A stretch of 47,320 nucleotides of DNA from Gammaproteobacteria bacterium. GTDB lineage: Bacteria; Pseudomonadota; Gammaproteobacteria; Enterobacterales; Kangiellaceae. A model generated the notes under the pieces. That model was not told where the DNA came from and ran no database searches. It saw nothing but the letters and a program-made list of their open reading frames with translations. Both the position numbers and the translations under genes were made by a program. Below are positions 16,639-24,487 of the stretch, piece by piece. The stretch's first letter is position 1. The number at the start of each line of letters is the position of its first letter. The stretch spans positions 1 to 47,320 of the forward strand of contig JABXHQ010000074.1 of assembly GCA_013373545.1 (NCBI GenBank). Reading direction: 5' to 3'.

Positions 16639-17043
16639 ATGCAGCGTATTCATATCCATATCAATGTTGCCAACTTAGACCAGTCAATTACCTTTTATCA
16701 GCAACTGTTGGGCGCGCAGCCAACCAAAGTTAAAGCTGACTATGCCCAGTGGTTACTTGATGAACCCGCCGTCAATCTAGCGATTTCTACCCGCAGCCGT
16801 GAGTTGGGAGTCAGTCATTTAGGTTTACAAGCCGCCGACTCAGTCGCATGGCAGTCGCTAACTGCGCAAACCTCCGGATTAGGCGCTGGTTTGCAGGAAA
16901 GTAATACCACATGTTGTTATGCGAAAAGTGATAAAATTTGGTATCAGGATCCACAAGGGATCAGTTGGGAGTGCTTTTATACCAAAGCGCAAACGCAAGA
17001 ATATGGCAGCGCTATTAAGCAACCAAAACTTTGTTGCGGATAA
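16639..17043 (+). CDS. arsI: ArsI/CadI-like glyoxalase-fold metalloenzyme
   Basis: A 134-residue vicinal-oxygen-chelate protein. The motif TTCCYAKSDK (about 90-99) with vicinal Cys92-Cys93 is the signature of ArsI C-As lyase, which demethylates trivalent methylarsenicals using Fe(II) and O2. Metal ligands expected from the fold are a His near position 5-7 (RIHIHI), His60 (SHLGL) and Glu111 (SWECF). A second CC pair ends the protein (KLCCG), as in several ArsI/CadI proteins. A GGAGAC ribosome-binding sequence lies upstream. The sigma-factor gene follows after six bases. CadI-like cadmium-induced function is an alternative. No arsM, arsR or arsB is in the window. Confidence 0.72.
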   Translation: MQRIHIHINVANLDQSITFYQQLLGAQPTKVKADYAQWLLDEPAVNLAISTRSRELGVSHLGLQAADSVAWQSLTAQTSGLGAGLQESNTTCCYAKSDKIWYQDPQGISWECFYTKAQTQEYGSAIKQPKLCCG

Positions 17044-17049
17044 AATAAA

Positions 17050-17571
17050 ATGACCGAGTCGTTAGTAAATCGCTCACGATTAGCTGAGCTAGTCGAACCG
17101 ATTAAGGGATACTTAGCCGCGCGCTTAAGCGAGCCCTCTGTTGTTGAAGATCTTGTACAAGAAATTTTAATCAAGTCGATCGAAGCGCTGGATAGTGGGC
17201 AAAAAATTGATCACTTAGGCGCTTGGATGTTTCAAGTGGCGCGCACTACTTTGGCCGACTATTACCGCAGTAAGGCCAAGCAAGTTGAATTGGATAGCGT
17301 GCTTGACGACGACGATACATTTCATCATCAACAGTTGGCAGCTTGTTTAATGCCATTTATCAGCGAGCTGCCGACGAAATATGGTTTGGCGATTACCGCT
17401 GAAATAAATGGGACGAGCTATCGGGCTTTGGCTGATGAGGAAGGTGTGAGTATTTCAGCAATAAAAAGTCGTGCTGCGCGCGCTCGAGCAATGCTCAAAG
17501 AGAAACTGTTAGCTTGTTGTTATATTGAAATTGATAACGGCATGGTGAGTGAATACCGACGCAAAATTTAG
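17050..17571 (+). CDS. ECF sigma factor, SigZ-like
   Basis: A 173-residue extracytoplasmic-function sigma factor. Sigma region 2 covers about 12-75 (SEPSVVEDLVQEILIKSIEAL, LGAWMFQVARTTLADYYRSK). Region 4 covers about 100-152 (LAITAEINGTSYRALADEEGVSISAIKSRAARARAMLKEKL). The extra C-terminal tail ACCYIEIDNGMVSEY with two adjacent cysteines is typical of SigZ-type factors and could sense thiol-reactive metals. No anti-sigma gene is adjacent. It starts six bases after the ArsI-like gene, so both are probably on one transcript. Confidence 0.82.
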   Translation: MTESLVNRSRLAELVEPIKGYLAARLSEPSVVEDLVQEILIKSIEALDSGQKIDHLGAWMFQVARTTLADYYRSKAKQVELDSVLDDDDTFHHQQLAACLMPFISELPTKYGLAITAEINGTSYRALADEEGVSISAIKSRAARARAMLKEKLLACCYIEIDNGMVSEYRRKI

Positions 17572-17602
17572 CGGTGTGCAAGTTTTATGGTGTTAATAGC
17601 GT

Positions 17603-17637
17603 GGCCGGAATGGAACCGGCCGGCGCTCCGGTGGCGC
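17603..17637. repeat. GC-rich stacked inverted repeats between the sigma gene and tRNA-Phe
   Basis: GGCCGG (17603-17608) pairs with CCGGCC (17616-17621) across a seven-base loop, and is followed directly by GCGC...GCGC (17623-17626 with 17634-17637). A palindrome CACATGTG lies just downstream. The stretch is much more GC-rich than its surroundings and codes for nothing evident. It may be a terminator-like or REP-like element, or a decayed tRNA fragment. Confidence 0.35.
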
Positions 17638-17676
17638 ACATGTGTCGCGTCTTGCTTAGGATTTTTCATTAGGCAT

Positions 17677-17712
17677 AAAAAAAGCTGAATACTTACGCAT
17701 TCAGCTTTTTTT
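17677..17712 (-). terminator. Intrinsic terminator downstream of tRNA-Phe
   Basis: Seven A residues, GCTGAAT (17684-17690), an eight-base loop, ATTCAGC (17699-17705) and seven T residues form a textbook bidirectional rho-independent terminator. It lies 10 bases past the 3' end of the tRNA on the minus strand and also faces the sigma-factor transcript. Confidence 0.88.
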
Positions 17713-17722
17713 ATTAAATTAG

Positions 17723-17798
<76 letters not shown>

Positions 17799-17913
17799 GA
17801 TGGTGTAAAATGCGTGATTTTTCACCATTTTCGCTAGGCATTTAGGTGCTTTCGCGAAAGAGCGCGTATTAAACCGATTTCGTGCATTCAAGTCAAGTGT
17901 TTGCCACTAATAA

Positions 17914-18189
17914 TTATGACTTTTCTGGCGGAATATAGCCTTCTGGCTTGTCGTAGTCTCCACCAAACAGGAATTTCTCCATTTCACCGGCAAGATAAGC
18001 GCGGGTGTCGGGCTCAATGACGCTCAAGCGTTTTTCGTTGATCAACATGGTCTGATGCTGTAACCACATCTGCCAAGCTTGCAATGATATTTCTTGATAA
18101 ATGCGTTGACCAAGATCACCGGGGTAAGTGGGCGTATTAAGTCCCGGCAGTTCTTTTTGTAATTTCTGACAAAATACGGTTCGGCTCAT
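17914..18189 (-). CDS. yggX: YggX iron-trafficking / oxidative-damage protection protein
   Basis: A 91-residue cytoplasmic protein. It begins [17 protein letters not shown], with Cys7 as in E. coli YggX, and contains [33 protein letters not shown] and ending GYIPPE. YggX protects labile iron-sulfur clusters and is linked to Fe(II) trafficking. A start 19 codons upstream is open but would add a sequence foreign to the family. It follows mutY by four bases, the usual mutY-yggX operon, which pairs an Fe-S enzyme with an Fe-S protection protein. Confidence 0.93.
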   Translation of the reverse strand: MSRTVFCQKLQKELPGLNTPTYPGDLGQRIYQEISLQAWQMWLQHQTMLINEKRLSVIEPDTRAYLAGEMEKFLFGGDYDKPEGYIPPEKS

Positions 18190-18193
18190 AATG

Positions 18194-19240
18194 TTATTCC
18201 AAGTTTTTGAGTAGTTGCACGATTGGGCTGGGCATTCCGAGCTCATCTAAACGACGCCGATCTTGCCATTGCCAGCGATCAGAGTCCATGACAGCGTTGG
18301 GTTTTTGCGCGACGGATAGCAACCGTGGATGAATGTGCAAGTGGTAATGGCTAAAAGTATGACGAAACGACGGTAAAGCGCAAACTGATTCGCAGGCGAT
18401 AGGCGTTGCGATGGCGGCGGCTAAGTCGCGGTCGTTGGTGTCTAATGGTGCTTCGGGTAAACACCACAGGCCACCCCAAATGCCTTGTGATGGCCGCTTC
18501 TCCAGTAATACCTCATGACCACAGCGCGCGATGATAAAAATGGCATGACGTTCGGGCTTTGTGGTTTTCGGTTTTGGATTAGGAAACTCATTCACTCGAT
18601 TGTCGGCATATGCTTGGCAATGACTTTGCAACGGGCAAATATCGCAGTCAGGGCGACTGCGTTTACATAAAGTCGCACCGAGATCCATCATAGCTTGATT
18701 AAATTGGTCGGCTTTCTTAGCCGGCGTTAAAGATTCCGCCAATTGCCACAGTTGTTTTTGAACTGCAGGCTTTCCGGGCCAGCCTTCGATGGCGTAAAAG
18801 CGGCACAAGACGCGCTTTACATTACCGTCGAGGATCGCTGCCGATTGCCCGGTTGCTAACGAATGAATCGCGCCTGCTGTGGAGCGTCCAATTCCGGGTA
18901 AAGTCTCTAATGTGGCAACCGAGTTAGGCCACTGACCATTAAACTCGGTGATTAAAACTTGCGCGCATTTGTGTAAATTGCGCGCTCGCGAGTAATAGCC
19001 AAGGCCAGTCCATAGCGCTAATACTTCATCAAGTTCAGCACTAGCAAGCGCTTCAAGACTGCTAAAGCGTTGCATAAAGCGCTCATAATAGGGGATCACC
19101 GTTGTTACTTGAGTTTGTTGCAGCATAATCTCCGATACCCAAACGCGGTAGTGATTTTTATTTTGCTGCCACGGTAGGTGTTTCCGGCCATACGCCGTGT
19201 AATAATCGAGAATGCGCTTTTGAAAGGTTTTCGCTTGCAC
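18194..19240 (-). CDS. mutY: A/G-specific adenine DNA glycosylase MutY
   Basis: A 348-residue base-excision repair glycosylase that removes adenine mispaired with 8-oxoguanine. Visible features are catalytic Glu37 in [10 protein letters not shown], the helix-hairpin-helix [15 protein letters not shown] (about 111-125), catalytic Asp138 in [10 protein letters not shown], and the [4Fe-4S] cysteines C192, C199, C202 and C208 in the C-x6-C-x2-C-x5-C spacing. A C-terminal NUDIX-like 8-oxoG recognition domain (about 230-345) includes [15 protein letters not shown] and [10 protein letters not shown]. The length is normal. It is the first gene of the mutY-yggX operon. Confidence 0.96.
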   Translation of the reverse strand: MQAKTFQKRILDYYTAYGRKHLPWQQNKNHYRVWVSEIMLQQTQVTTVIPYYERFMQRFSSLEALASAELDEVLALWTGLGYYSRARNLHKCAQVLITEFNGQWPNSVATLETLPGIGRSTAGAIHSLATGQSAAILDGNVKRVLCRFYAIEGWPGKPAVQKQLWQLAESLTPAKKADQFNQAMMDLGATLCKRSRPDCDICPLQSHCQAYADNRVNEFPNPKPKTTKPERHAIFIIARCGHEVLLEKRPSQGIWGGLWCLPEAPLDTNDRDLAAAIATPIACESVCALPSFRHTFSHYHLHIHPRLLSVAQKPNAVMDSDRWQWQDRRRLDELGMPSPIVQLLKNLE

Positions 19241-19327
19241 CGGACTGACGACAATTGTTAGTAATAAAGTGCGGGTATTGAACCAAAACAGCGCCGATTA
19301 AGCCAGCGCTGATTAAGTTTTGACAGG

Positions 19328-21178
19328 TTAGCTCGGCGAGAGCGGATGCAGCATGGGAACAATAAACGAAAGTGCAATCCACATAATAATCACCAGCGGC
19401 CCACCGATACGCACAAAATCAGAAAATTGATAGCCACCGGCGTTCATTACCAGCAAATTGGTTTTGTAGGCAACGGGTGTTGCGTAGCTCATGTTGGCCC
19501 CAAACAATACGGCAATTACGAAAGGTTCTGGCGACAGTTGCAGTTGCTGGGCCACGGAAATCGCAATTGGCGTACCAATGACCGCCGCGGCGTTATTGGA
19601 TACAACATTGGTTAAAATGGCGAGTAATAACATTAAGCCGCTGAGTATAATTACCGGTGGTGCGCCACTAAATAAAGCTAAAAATGTTTGCGCCAGATAT
19701 TCCGCGCCACCCGTTGACAGCAATGCTTGCCCAAGCGCTAACGAGGCAACCACGATTAAAACCACTTGAGTGCTGAGTGCAAGAGACGCATCGCGCCAGT
19801 TCATGCAGCGAGTTAGCAGCATTAAACTGACTCCGCATAGGGCACTGACCGAAATCGGGAGTAAGCCAAAAGCGGCCGTAGCAATAATGGCAAACATGAT
19901 CAAAAGTGCGATGGGTGCTTTACTTGAATGTGGTAAATCGGTGGTGGCATCAAGGACTAATAACTCACCTTGTTTTTTCATCTTCGCGATATTCTCACGG
20001 GGCCCTTGAACTAAGAGAACGTCGCCAATATGCAATGAGACGTTGCCTAATTTACGGTATAAGTCGATGGCTTTACCCCCGCGATGTAGGGCAATAGCAA
20101 CCAGTTTAAATTGATCGATAAATCGTACATTTTTTAATGTTGAACCGGCCAGAGGCGAACCCGGCACCACGACGACTTCAGCAATTTGTTGATCCTCGGC
20201 GACTAACGGGTGCTCATCATCGACCGCATGCTTTCCCATGAACAAGCGAGCACCAATCGATACTTCGTAGTCTTTTAAGTTTTCCGGTGTATCGGATACA
20301 CGTAAACGATCACCGGCCTTTAATACCACATCAGGCATCGGCAATATTCGAGTGTCGTTTTCTTCTCCACGTTGAATGCGCTCTACTTTTAAAGCGCCGC
20401 CGGCATGCTCGATCACCTCGGCTAACGTTTTATTTACCGCGTAGCCACTTTCTTTAACCGTTAAATGGGCCGTGAATAAGCGCGGGCTGGAATCCGACAT
20501 GGACGCCATTCTCTCAGGTGTGATGCGTGGGGCAATTAGCCAAAGGTAGGCAATGGCGATGGATGCGGCGAGTGCTGCGGTTGGCAGAAAGTCAAACATT
20601 TCCAGACGACGCATGCCCATATCCGCCGCAACGGAGACAACCAGTAAGTTCGTGGAGGTTCCGATAGTGGTCGACATGCCACCAACCAGAGTTGCCAGAC
20701 CCATTGGCATTAATACGCCGGAAGCCGAGGTGTTGGTGCGCAGTGAGACGCTGATCAGAATCGGTAATAACAATACTACTATCGGCGTATTGTTCATAAA
20801 TGCGCTTAACACTGCGCCAATGAGTAAGGTGGCCAGCATCGAGAAAGTGGGTGAGCTTTTCCATATCTTGGCCAATAAACGCCCTATCGGCTCAAGTGCT
20901 CCGGTTCGTACTAGCCCTTGGCCCGCCATCATTAGCGCGCAAACTGAGACCAGTGCCTCGTGACCAAAGCCGGCAAAAAATTGTGTTGCTTTTAGTGGTT
21001 CACTGGCATTTGCTGGAGTATATGGAAACACTTCAAAGCTGACAATAACCGCCAACAACACCGCCAAACAGCTGGTTTCCAACGGAATATCATCTCGCCT
21101 AAATAAGTAAAGTGCGAAAACCGTTAATAGCAAAACACCCAACGCATGGTAGTTGGGAATTGACGGCAAGTTAAACAT
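19328..21178 (-). CDS. SLC13/DASS-family transporter with two RCK_C (TrkA-C) domains
   Basis: A membrane transporter of 616 residues from the ATG at 21178; a TTG at 21187 just after AAAGG is a possible longer start. It has an N-terminal bundle of helices with the family-typical NNTPIVVLLLPI and LGTLVGGMSTTIGTSTNLLV-like segment (GLATLVGGMSTTIGTSTNLL). Two cytoplasmic RCK_C domains lie in the middle (about 215-300 and 310-400; LKAGDRLRVSDT, LHIGDVLLVQGP). The C-terminal bundle contains NVVSNNAAAVIGTPIA and ANMSYATPVAYKTNLLVMNAGGY. This is the SLC13-type sodium/sulfate or dicarboxylate group with regulatory inserts. Substrate is not determinable; sulfate is a common guess. It stands alone. Confidence 0.85.
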   Translation of the reverse strand: MFNLPSIPNYHALGVLLLTVFALYLFRRDDIPLETSCLAVLLAVIVSFEVFPYTPANASEPLKATQFFAGFGHEALVSVCALMMAGQGLVRTGALEPIGRLLAKIWKSSPTFSMLATLLIGAVLSAFMNNTPIVVLLLPILISVSLRTNTSASGVLMPMGLATLVGGMSTTIGTSTNLLVVSVAADMGMRRLEMFDFLPTAALAASIAIAYLWLIAPRITPERMASMSDSSPRLFTAHLTVKESGYAVNKTLAEVIEHAGGALKVERIQRGEENDTRILPMPDVVLKAGDRLRVSDTPENLKDYEVSIGARLFMGKHAVDDEHPLVAEDQQIAEVVVVPGSPLAGSTLKNVRFIDQFKLVAIALHRGGKAIDLYRKLGNVSLHIGDVLLVQGPRENIAKMKKQGELLVLDATTDLPHSSKAPIALLIMFAIIATAAFGLLPISVSALCGVSLMLLTRCMNWRDASLALSTQVVLIVVASLALGQALLSTGGAEYLAQTFLALFSGAPPVIILSGLMLLLAILTNVVSNNAAAVIGTPIAISVAQQLQLSPEPFVIAVLFGANMSYATPVAYKTNLLVMNAGGYQFSDFVRIGGPLVIIMWIALSFIVPMLHPLSPS

Positions 21179-21379
21179 TAAAACCAAATACCTTTAAATT
21201 CAAAACCTTATCGATAACTAAGGCGTGTCCCGTTGAGTTTTAAGAATAACGGGGAATAAGTGAATAGCAAGCAAAATTACGCGGTAAATAATATCGAATG
21301 TGAATTAAGTGAGCTCTTGGCATTTCTTTGATACAATCGCCAGCCCAATTTTCGGTTAAATTTTGCACTCACATTTCCC

Positions 21380-22078
21380 ATGACAGACTCTGACAAACAG
21401 CCCTTTATGCGGCAAGTACGAAGCTTTGTATTGCGCGAAGGTCGAATGACCAAAGGTCAAGAACGCGCGATGCAGGAATTGTTCCCTGCACTTGGCATTG
21501 AGTTTCAGACACAGCCCCTAGATTTTTTAAGCCTGTTCGGAAACGATCATCCGGTGGTGCTCGAAATTGGTTTTGGAATGGGGAAGTCGCTCGCCTTGCA
21601 AGCGCGAGCCAATCCGCAGCGCAACTATCTCGGTATTGAAGTTCACCGGCCAGGAGTTGGGGCTTGTTTGCTGCTGGCAGAAGAGTACCAACTCACTAAT
21701 CTACGCGTGATTAACCACGATGCAGTTGAAGTGCTCAAGCAAATGATTGGCGATGCAAGTCTTGGTGGAATGCAGGTTTACTTCCCAGATCCTTGGCATA
21801 AGAAAAAGCATCATAAACGGCGAATAGTTCAGCCGTCTTTTATTGATTTGTGTGCTCAAAAAGTTGCCAAGGGTGGATTTATTCACCTGGCGACCGATTG
21901 GGAAAATTATGCTGAGCATATGTTAGCGGTAATGAGTCAAGCGGATGGGTGGGGTAATTTATCGCCGACCGGTGACTACATAGAGCGGCCAGAAGATCGG
22001 CCCATCACCAAATTCGAGACGCGTGGAACCAAATTAGGTCATGGGGTTTGGGACCTAATGTATGAGCGCTGTGATTAA
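21380..22078 (+). CDS. trmB: tRNA (guanine-N7-)-methyltransferase TrmB
   Basis: A 232-residue SAM enzyme that makes m7G46 in the tRNA variable loop. Marks are the N-terminal GRMTKGQERAM, motif I VLEIGFGMGKSLALQA, YLGIEVHRPGVG, the catalytic stretch VYFPDPWHKKKHHKRRIVQP, ATDWENYAEHML, and the C-terminal TKFETRGTKLGHGVWDL. The length is standard. Its stop overlaps that of the convergent hemW by four bases. The 201-base gap upstream holds only its promoter and that of the divergent transporter; no other feature is evident there. Confidence 0.96.
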   Translation: MTDSDKQPFMRQVRSFVLREGRMTKGQERAMQELFPALGIEFQTQPLDFLSLFGNDHPVVLEIGFGMGKSLALQARANPQRNYLGIEVHRPGVGACLLLAEEYQLTNLRVINHDAVEVLKQMIGDASLGGMQVYFPDPWHKKKHHKRRIVQPSFIDLCAQKVAKGGFIHLATDWENYAEHMLAVMSQADGWGNLSPTGDYIERPEDRPITKFETRGTKLGHGVWDLMYERCD

Positions 22079-23274
22079 CTAATATTTTTTACCTTAATTG
22101 GCGCTGGAATGGCTAAGTTATCTGGCATAAACAGCGCCAACAAGTCATTCAAATAAGCACTGCCCTGGGTGGTTGTTATAAAACTGTCGCTACTTGTTTC
22201 CATCAAGCCCAATGACTGAGCGCGCGCTAATGCTTCATCTATTAAATTAAGTGGCAAGCCAGTGCGCTCAAAAAACCAAGCTTTGGGTACTGGAGTGGTG
22301 AGTCGTAACACATTCATCATAAACTCGAGAGGCAAATCGGGTACTTCGATTACTTTGCGCTCGCGGGTAAAGGATTGCTGCGGATCGAGGTAGTCTTTCG
22401 GGCTGCGCCGCTGATGATAGCGAACAATTTGGTTTTCTGCCGGTAGTGTAATTTTGCCATGGGCACCTGCACCTATCGCTAGGTAATCACCAAAAGTCCA
22501 ATAGTTTAAATTATGTCGACTGCGACTAGAGGCTTGTCGTGCAAACGCAGAAATTTCATAGCGCTGAAAGCCTCCCGCAGCGATAATTGCCTCCCCCGCT
22601 TCCTGAATATCAACGAGTTGGTCGTCTGCAGGTAATTGAGGCGGCTTTGCATAAAACAAGGTATTCGGTTCCAGAGTCAATTGATACCAGGAAAGGTGAT
22701 CACCGCCAGCAGCTAATGCTTGCTGCAAATCGAATTCTGCTTGAGCCACCGACTGCTCTGGCAGCCCGTGCATCAAATCAATGTTAAACCGTGTAAACCC
22801 GGCTTGGTGAGCGAACTCGATGGCTTGGTAAGCGTCGCGGCTACCATGAATCCGACCCAGCTTTTGTAGATGGCCGTCATTAAACGATTGAATACCAAGT
22901 GACAGACGATTAACTCCAGCTTGAAAAAAGTCAGCAAATTTTTTGGCTTCGGCGGTGCCAGGGTTGGCTTCTAGAGTGATTTCGATATCCGGTTGAAAAG
23001 GTATCAGTGCACGAATTTGTGCCAGCAAGTGATCGATACCTTGACCGCTGAGTAAGCTTGGCGTGCCGCCGCCAATAAAAATACTGCTGATTGAGCGACC
23101 CCATACTTGAGGCAACTGCTCGGTTAAATCATTCACTAAAGCTGCAAGGTATTCTTGCTCCGGCAAATTATTCGGTGCCTGATGTGAGTTAAAGTCACAA
23201 TACGGACATTTGCGAACACACCAAGGCACGTGAATGTATAGTGCCAAGGGCGGCAGAGTGGTTAATGTCATCAT
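22075..23274 (-). CDS. hemW: Radical SAM family haem chaperone HemW
   Basis: A 399-residue protein with the radical-SAM triad Cys19-x3-Cys23-x2-Cys26 (CVRKCPYCDF), FIGGGTPSLL, EANPGT, NRLSLGIQSF, DLMHGLPEQS and a C-terminal HemN-like domain. Like HemW, it lacks the fourth cysteine after the triad typical of coproporphyrinogen dehydrogenase (CPYCDF rather than CxxC-C). HemW inserts haem into respiratory enzymes. It begins three bases after rdgB ends, so it is the downstream gene of that operon. Confidence 0.93.
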   Translation of the reverse strand: MMTLTTLPPLALYIHVPWCVRKCPYCDFNSHQAPNNLPEQEYLAALVNDLTEQLPQVWGRSISSIFIGGGTPSLLSGQGIDHLLAQIRALIPFQPDIEITLEANPGTAEAKKFADFFQAGVNRLSLGIQSFNDGHLQKLGRIHGSRDAYQAIEFAHQAGFTRFNIDLMHGLPEQSVAQAEFDLQQALAAGGDHLSWYQLTLEPNTLFYAKPPQLPADDQLVDIQEAGEAIIAAGGFQRYEISAFARQASSRSRHNLNYWTFGDYLAIGAGAHGKITLPAENQIVRYHQRRSPKDYLDPQQSFTRERKVIEVPDLPLEFMMNVLRLTTPVPKAWFFERTGLPLNLIDEALARAQSLGLMETSSDSFITTTQGSAYLNDLLALFMPDNLAIPAPIKVKNIS

Positions 23275-23277
23275 TGA

Positions 23278-23883
23278 CTATTGGGCTCGAAACCAAGACT
23301 GCAATTGCATGAGTGCTTGACCACGGTGACTGATTTGTTGTTTTTGCTGCGCTGTCATTTGCGCCGCGCTGCACTGACTTTGAGGACAATAAAACAGCGG
23401 ATCATAGCCAAACCCGCCTTCACCCTGTGGTGCTTCGAGGATAATGCCTTCCCAAGTACCGCTAAAAATGGCCGGCATAGGATCAAGCGCATGGCGCATA
23501 AATACAATAACGCAGCGGTAGCGTGCGCTCCTTTGTGCAGGCGCAATACCCTGCAATGACTCGAGTAATTTAGTGTTATTGGCAGCATCGTTGCTTGGTT
23601 CGCCAGCAAAGCGGGCAGAATAGATCCCTGGTTGGCCATGGAGCGCATCCACCTCGATACCTGAGTCGTCGGCGATGGCGGGCAAGCCGCTTATCTGGCT
23701 GGCATGGCGGGCTTTCTTAATGGCATTTTCAACGAAGCTCAATCCATCTTCAACAGCATCTTCAATGCCCAGAGTGCCTTGCGGAACAATCGAACAGTTC
23801 AGCCCAACCAGTCGATCTTCGAGCTCGAGGATTTTTTTCTTATTGCCACTGGCTAAAACGATTTTGTCCATCATATCGACCAT
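23278..23883 (-). CDS. rdgB: RdgB/HAM1 XTP/dITP pyrophosphatase
   Basis: A 201-residue house-cleaning enzyme that hydrolyses dITP and XTP to monophosphates. Marks: IVLASGNKKKILELE near the start, the catalytic-site ADDSGIEVDALHGQPGIYSARFAG, EGGFGYDPLFY, and the C-terminal SHRGQAL. The first Met is used here; ATG codons at 23874 and 23871 would give the more usual M-D-K-I-V-L-A-S start, and no clear Shine-Dalgarno sequence decides between them. hemW follows. Confidence 0.94.
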   Translation of the reverse strand: MVDMMDKIVLASGNKKKILELEDRLVGLNCSIVPQGTLGIEDAVEDGLSFVENAIKKARHASQISGLPAIADDSGIEVDALHGQPGIYSARFAGEPSNDAANNTKLLESLQGIAPAQRSARYRCVIVFMRHALDPMPAIFSGTWEGIILEAPQGEGGFGYDPLFYCPQSQCSAAQMTAQQKQQISHRGQALMQLQSWFRAQ

Positions 23884-23939
23884 GAATAAATGTAACTATA
23901 AGGGTTAACGCGGCCACCTATCGACGGCAGCCTTGGCCG

Positions 23940-24383
23940 CTACTCGGTGACGTATACGGTATGTTTAAAGTCCAGCGCGAATTGATCTTCAATCCCATCT
24001 GGACTGACATTCAATTTAAAGTGCAGCCGCTCTTCGTTAACAAAGCGAAAGTCAGCAATGTAATAAATTGCCCCTTGCTCTTTTATTTCACGAAAAACCA
24101 GCGACTTATTTTGGCCGGCAAGATTATAAGCATTTCCAGTAACTCCGGCACTGACCGCTTGGTTAGTATTGGTATCGATTACCGTAATATTAATTAAGCC
24201 GAGCGAGCGTGAGCGTGTAAGCTGATATTGGCGCGCAACCTCAGGGGTTAGAAAATCGCTATTAAAAACACTGTAATGCACTTGGTAATGACCAAACACT
24301 TTGCTGTTATTATCATCGGCAAAGGTTAGCCCAGCACAGACAACAAGCCACATTAGGGAAATAAAGCGGAGTGAGTGTGACAT
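23940..24383 (-). CDS. DUF4426 family exported protein
   Basis: A 147-residue protein whose ATG at 24383 is preceded by GGAGGAT. A signal peptide (MSHSLRFISLMWLVVCAGLTFA) leads to a beta-rich domain with FGHYQVHYSVFNSDFLTPEVARQY, LINITVID and EERLHFKLNVSPDG, matching the DUF4426 family of periplasmic proteins. Function is unknown. The gene sits between rdgB and the dynamin-like gene, as its homologue sits beside rdgB in Pseudomonas. Confidence 0.85.
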   Translation of the reverse strand: MSHSLRFISLMWLVVCAGLTFADDNNSKVFGHYQVHYSVFNSDFLTPEVARQYQLTRSRSLGLINITVIDTNTNQAVSAGVTGNAYNLAGQNKSLVFREIKEQGAIYYIADFRFVNEERLHFKLNVSPDGIEDQFALDFKHTVYVTE

Positions 24384-24429
24384 AGTTTTATCCTCCAACA
24401 ATGTTGGTTGATTGCAGATTAGGAGCAGT

Positions 24430-24450
24430 AACGCCGCAGTAAGCGGCGTT
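24430..24450 (-). terminator. Hairpin after the dynamin-like gene
   Basis: AACGCCGC (24430-24437) and GCGGCGTT (24443-24450) are perfect eight-base arms with a five-base loop, 38 bases past the stop of the dynamin-like gene. There is no clear T-run on the minus strand, so termination may be partial and let reading continue into the DUF4426 gene. Confidence 0.5.
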
Positions 24451-24487
24451 CAACTTTAGCTTGCTAGTATAACGAGATATCGTTGGA

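Noticed and set aside
19240-19327. Possible gene or element between mutY and the SLC13 transporter
   Set aside because: Only a short imperfect direct repeat (gcgccgattaag / gcgctgattaag) is present, with no start codon and frame of useful length.
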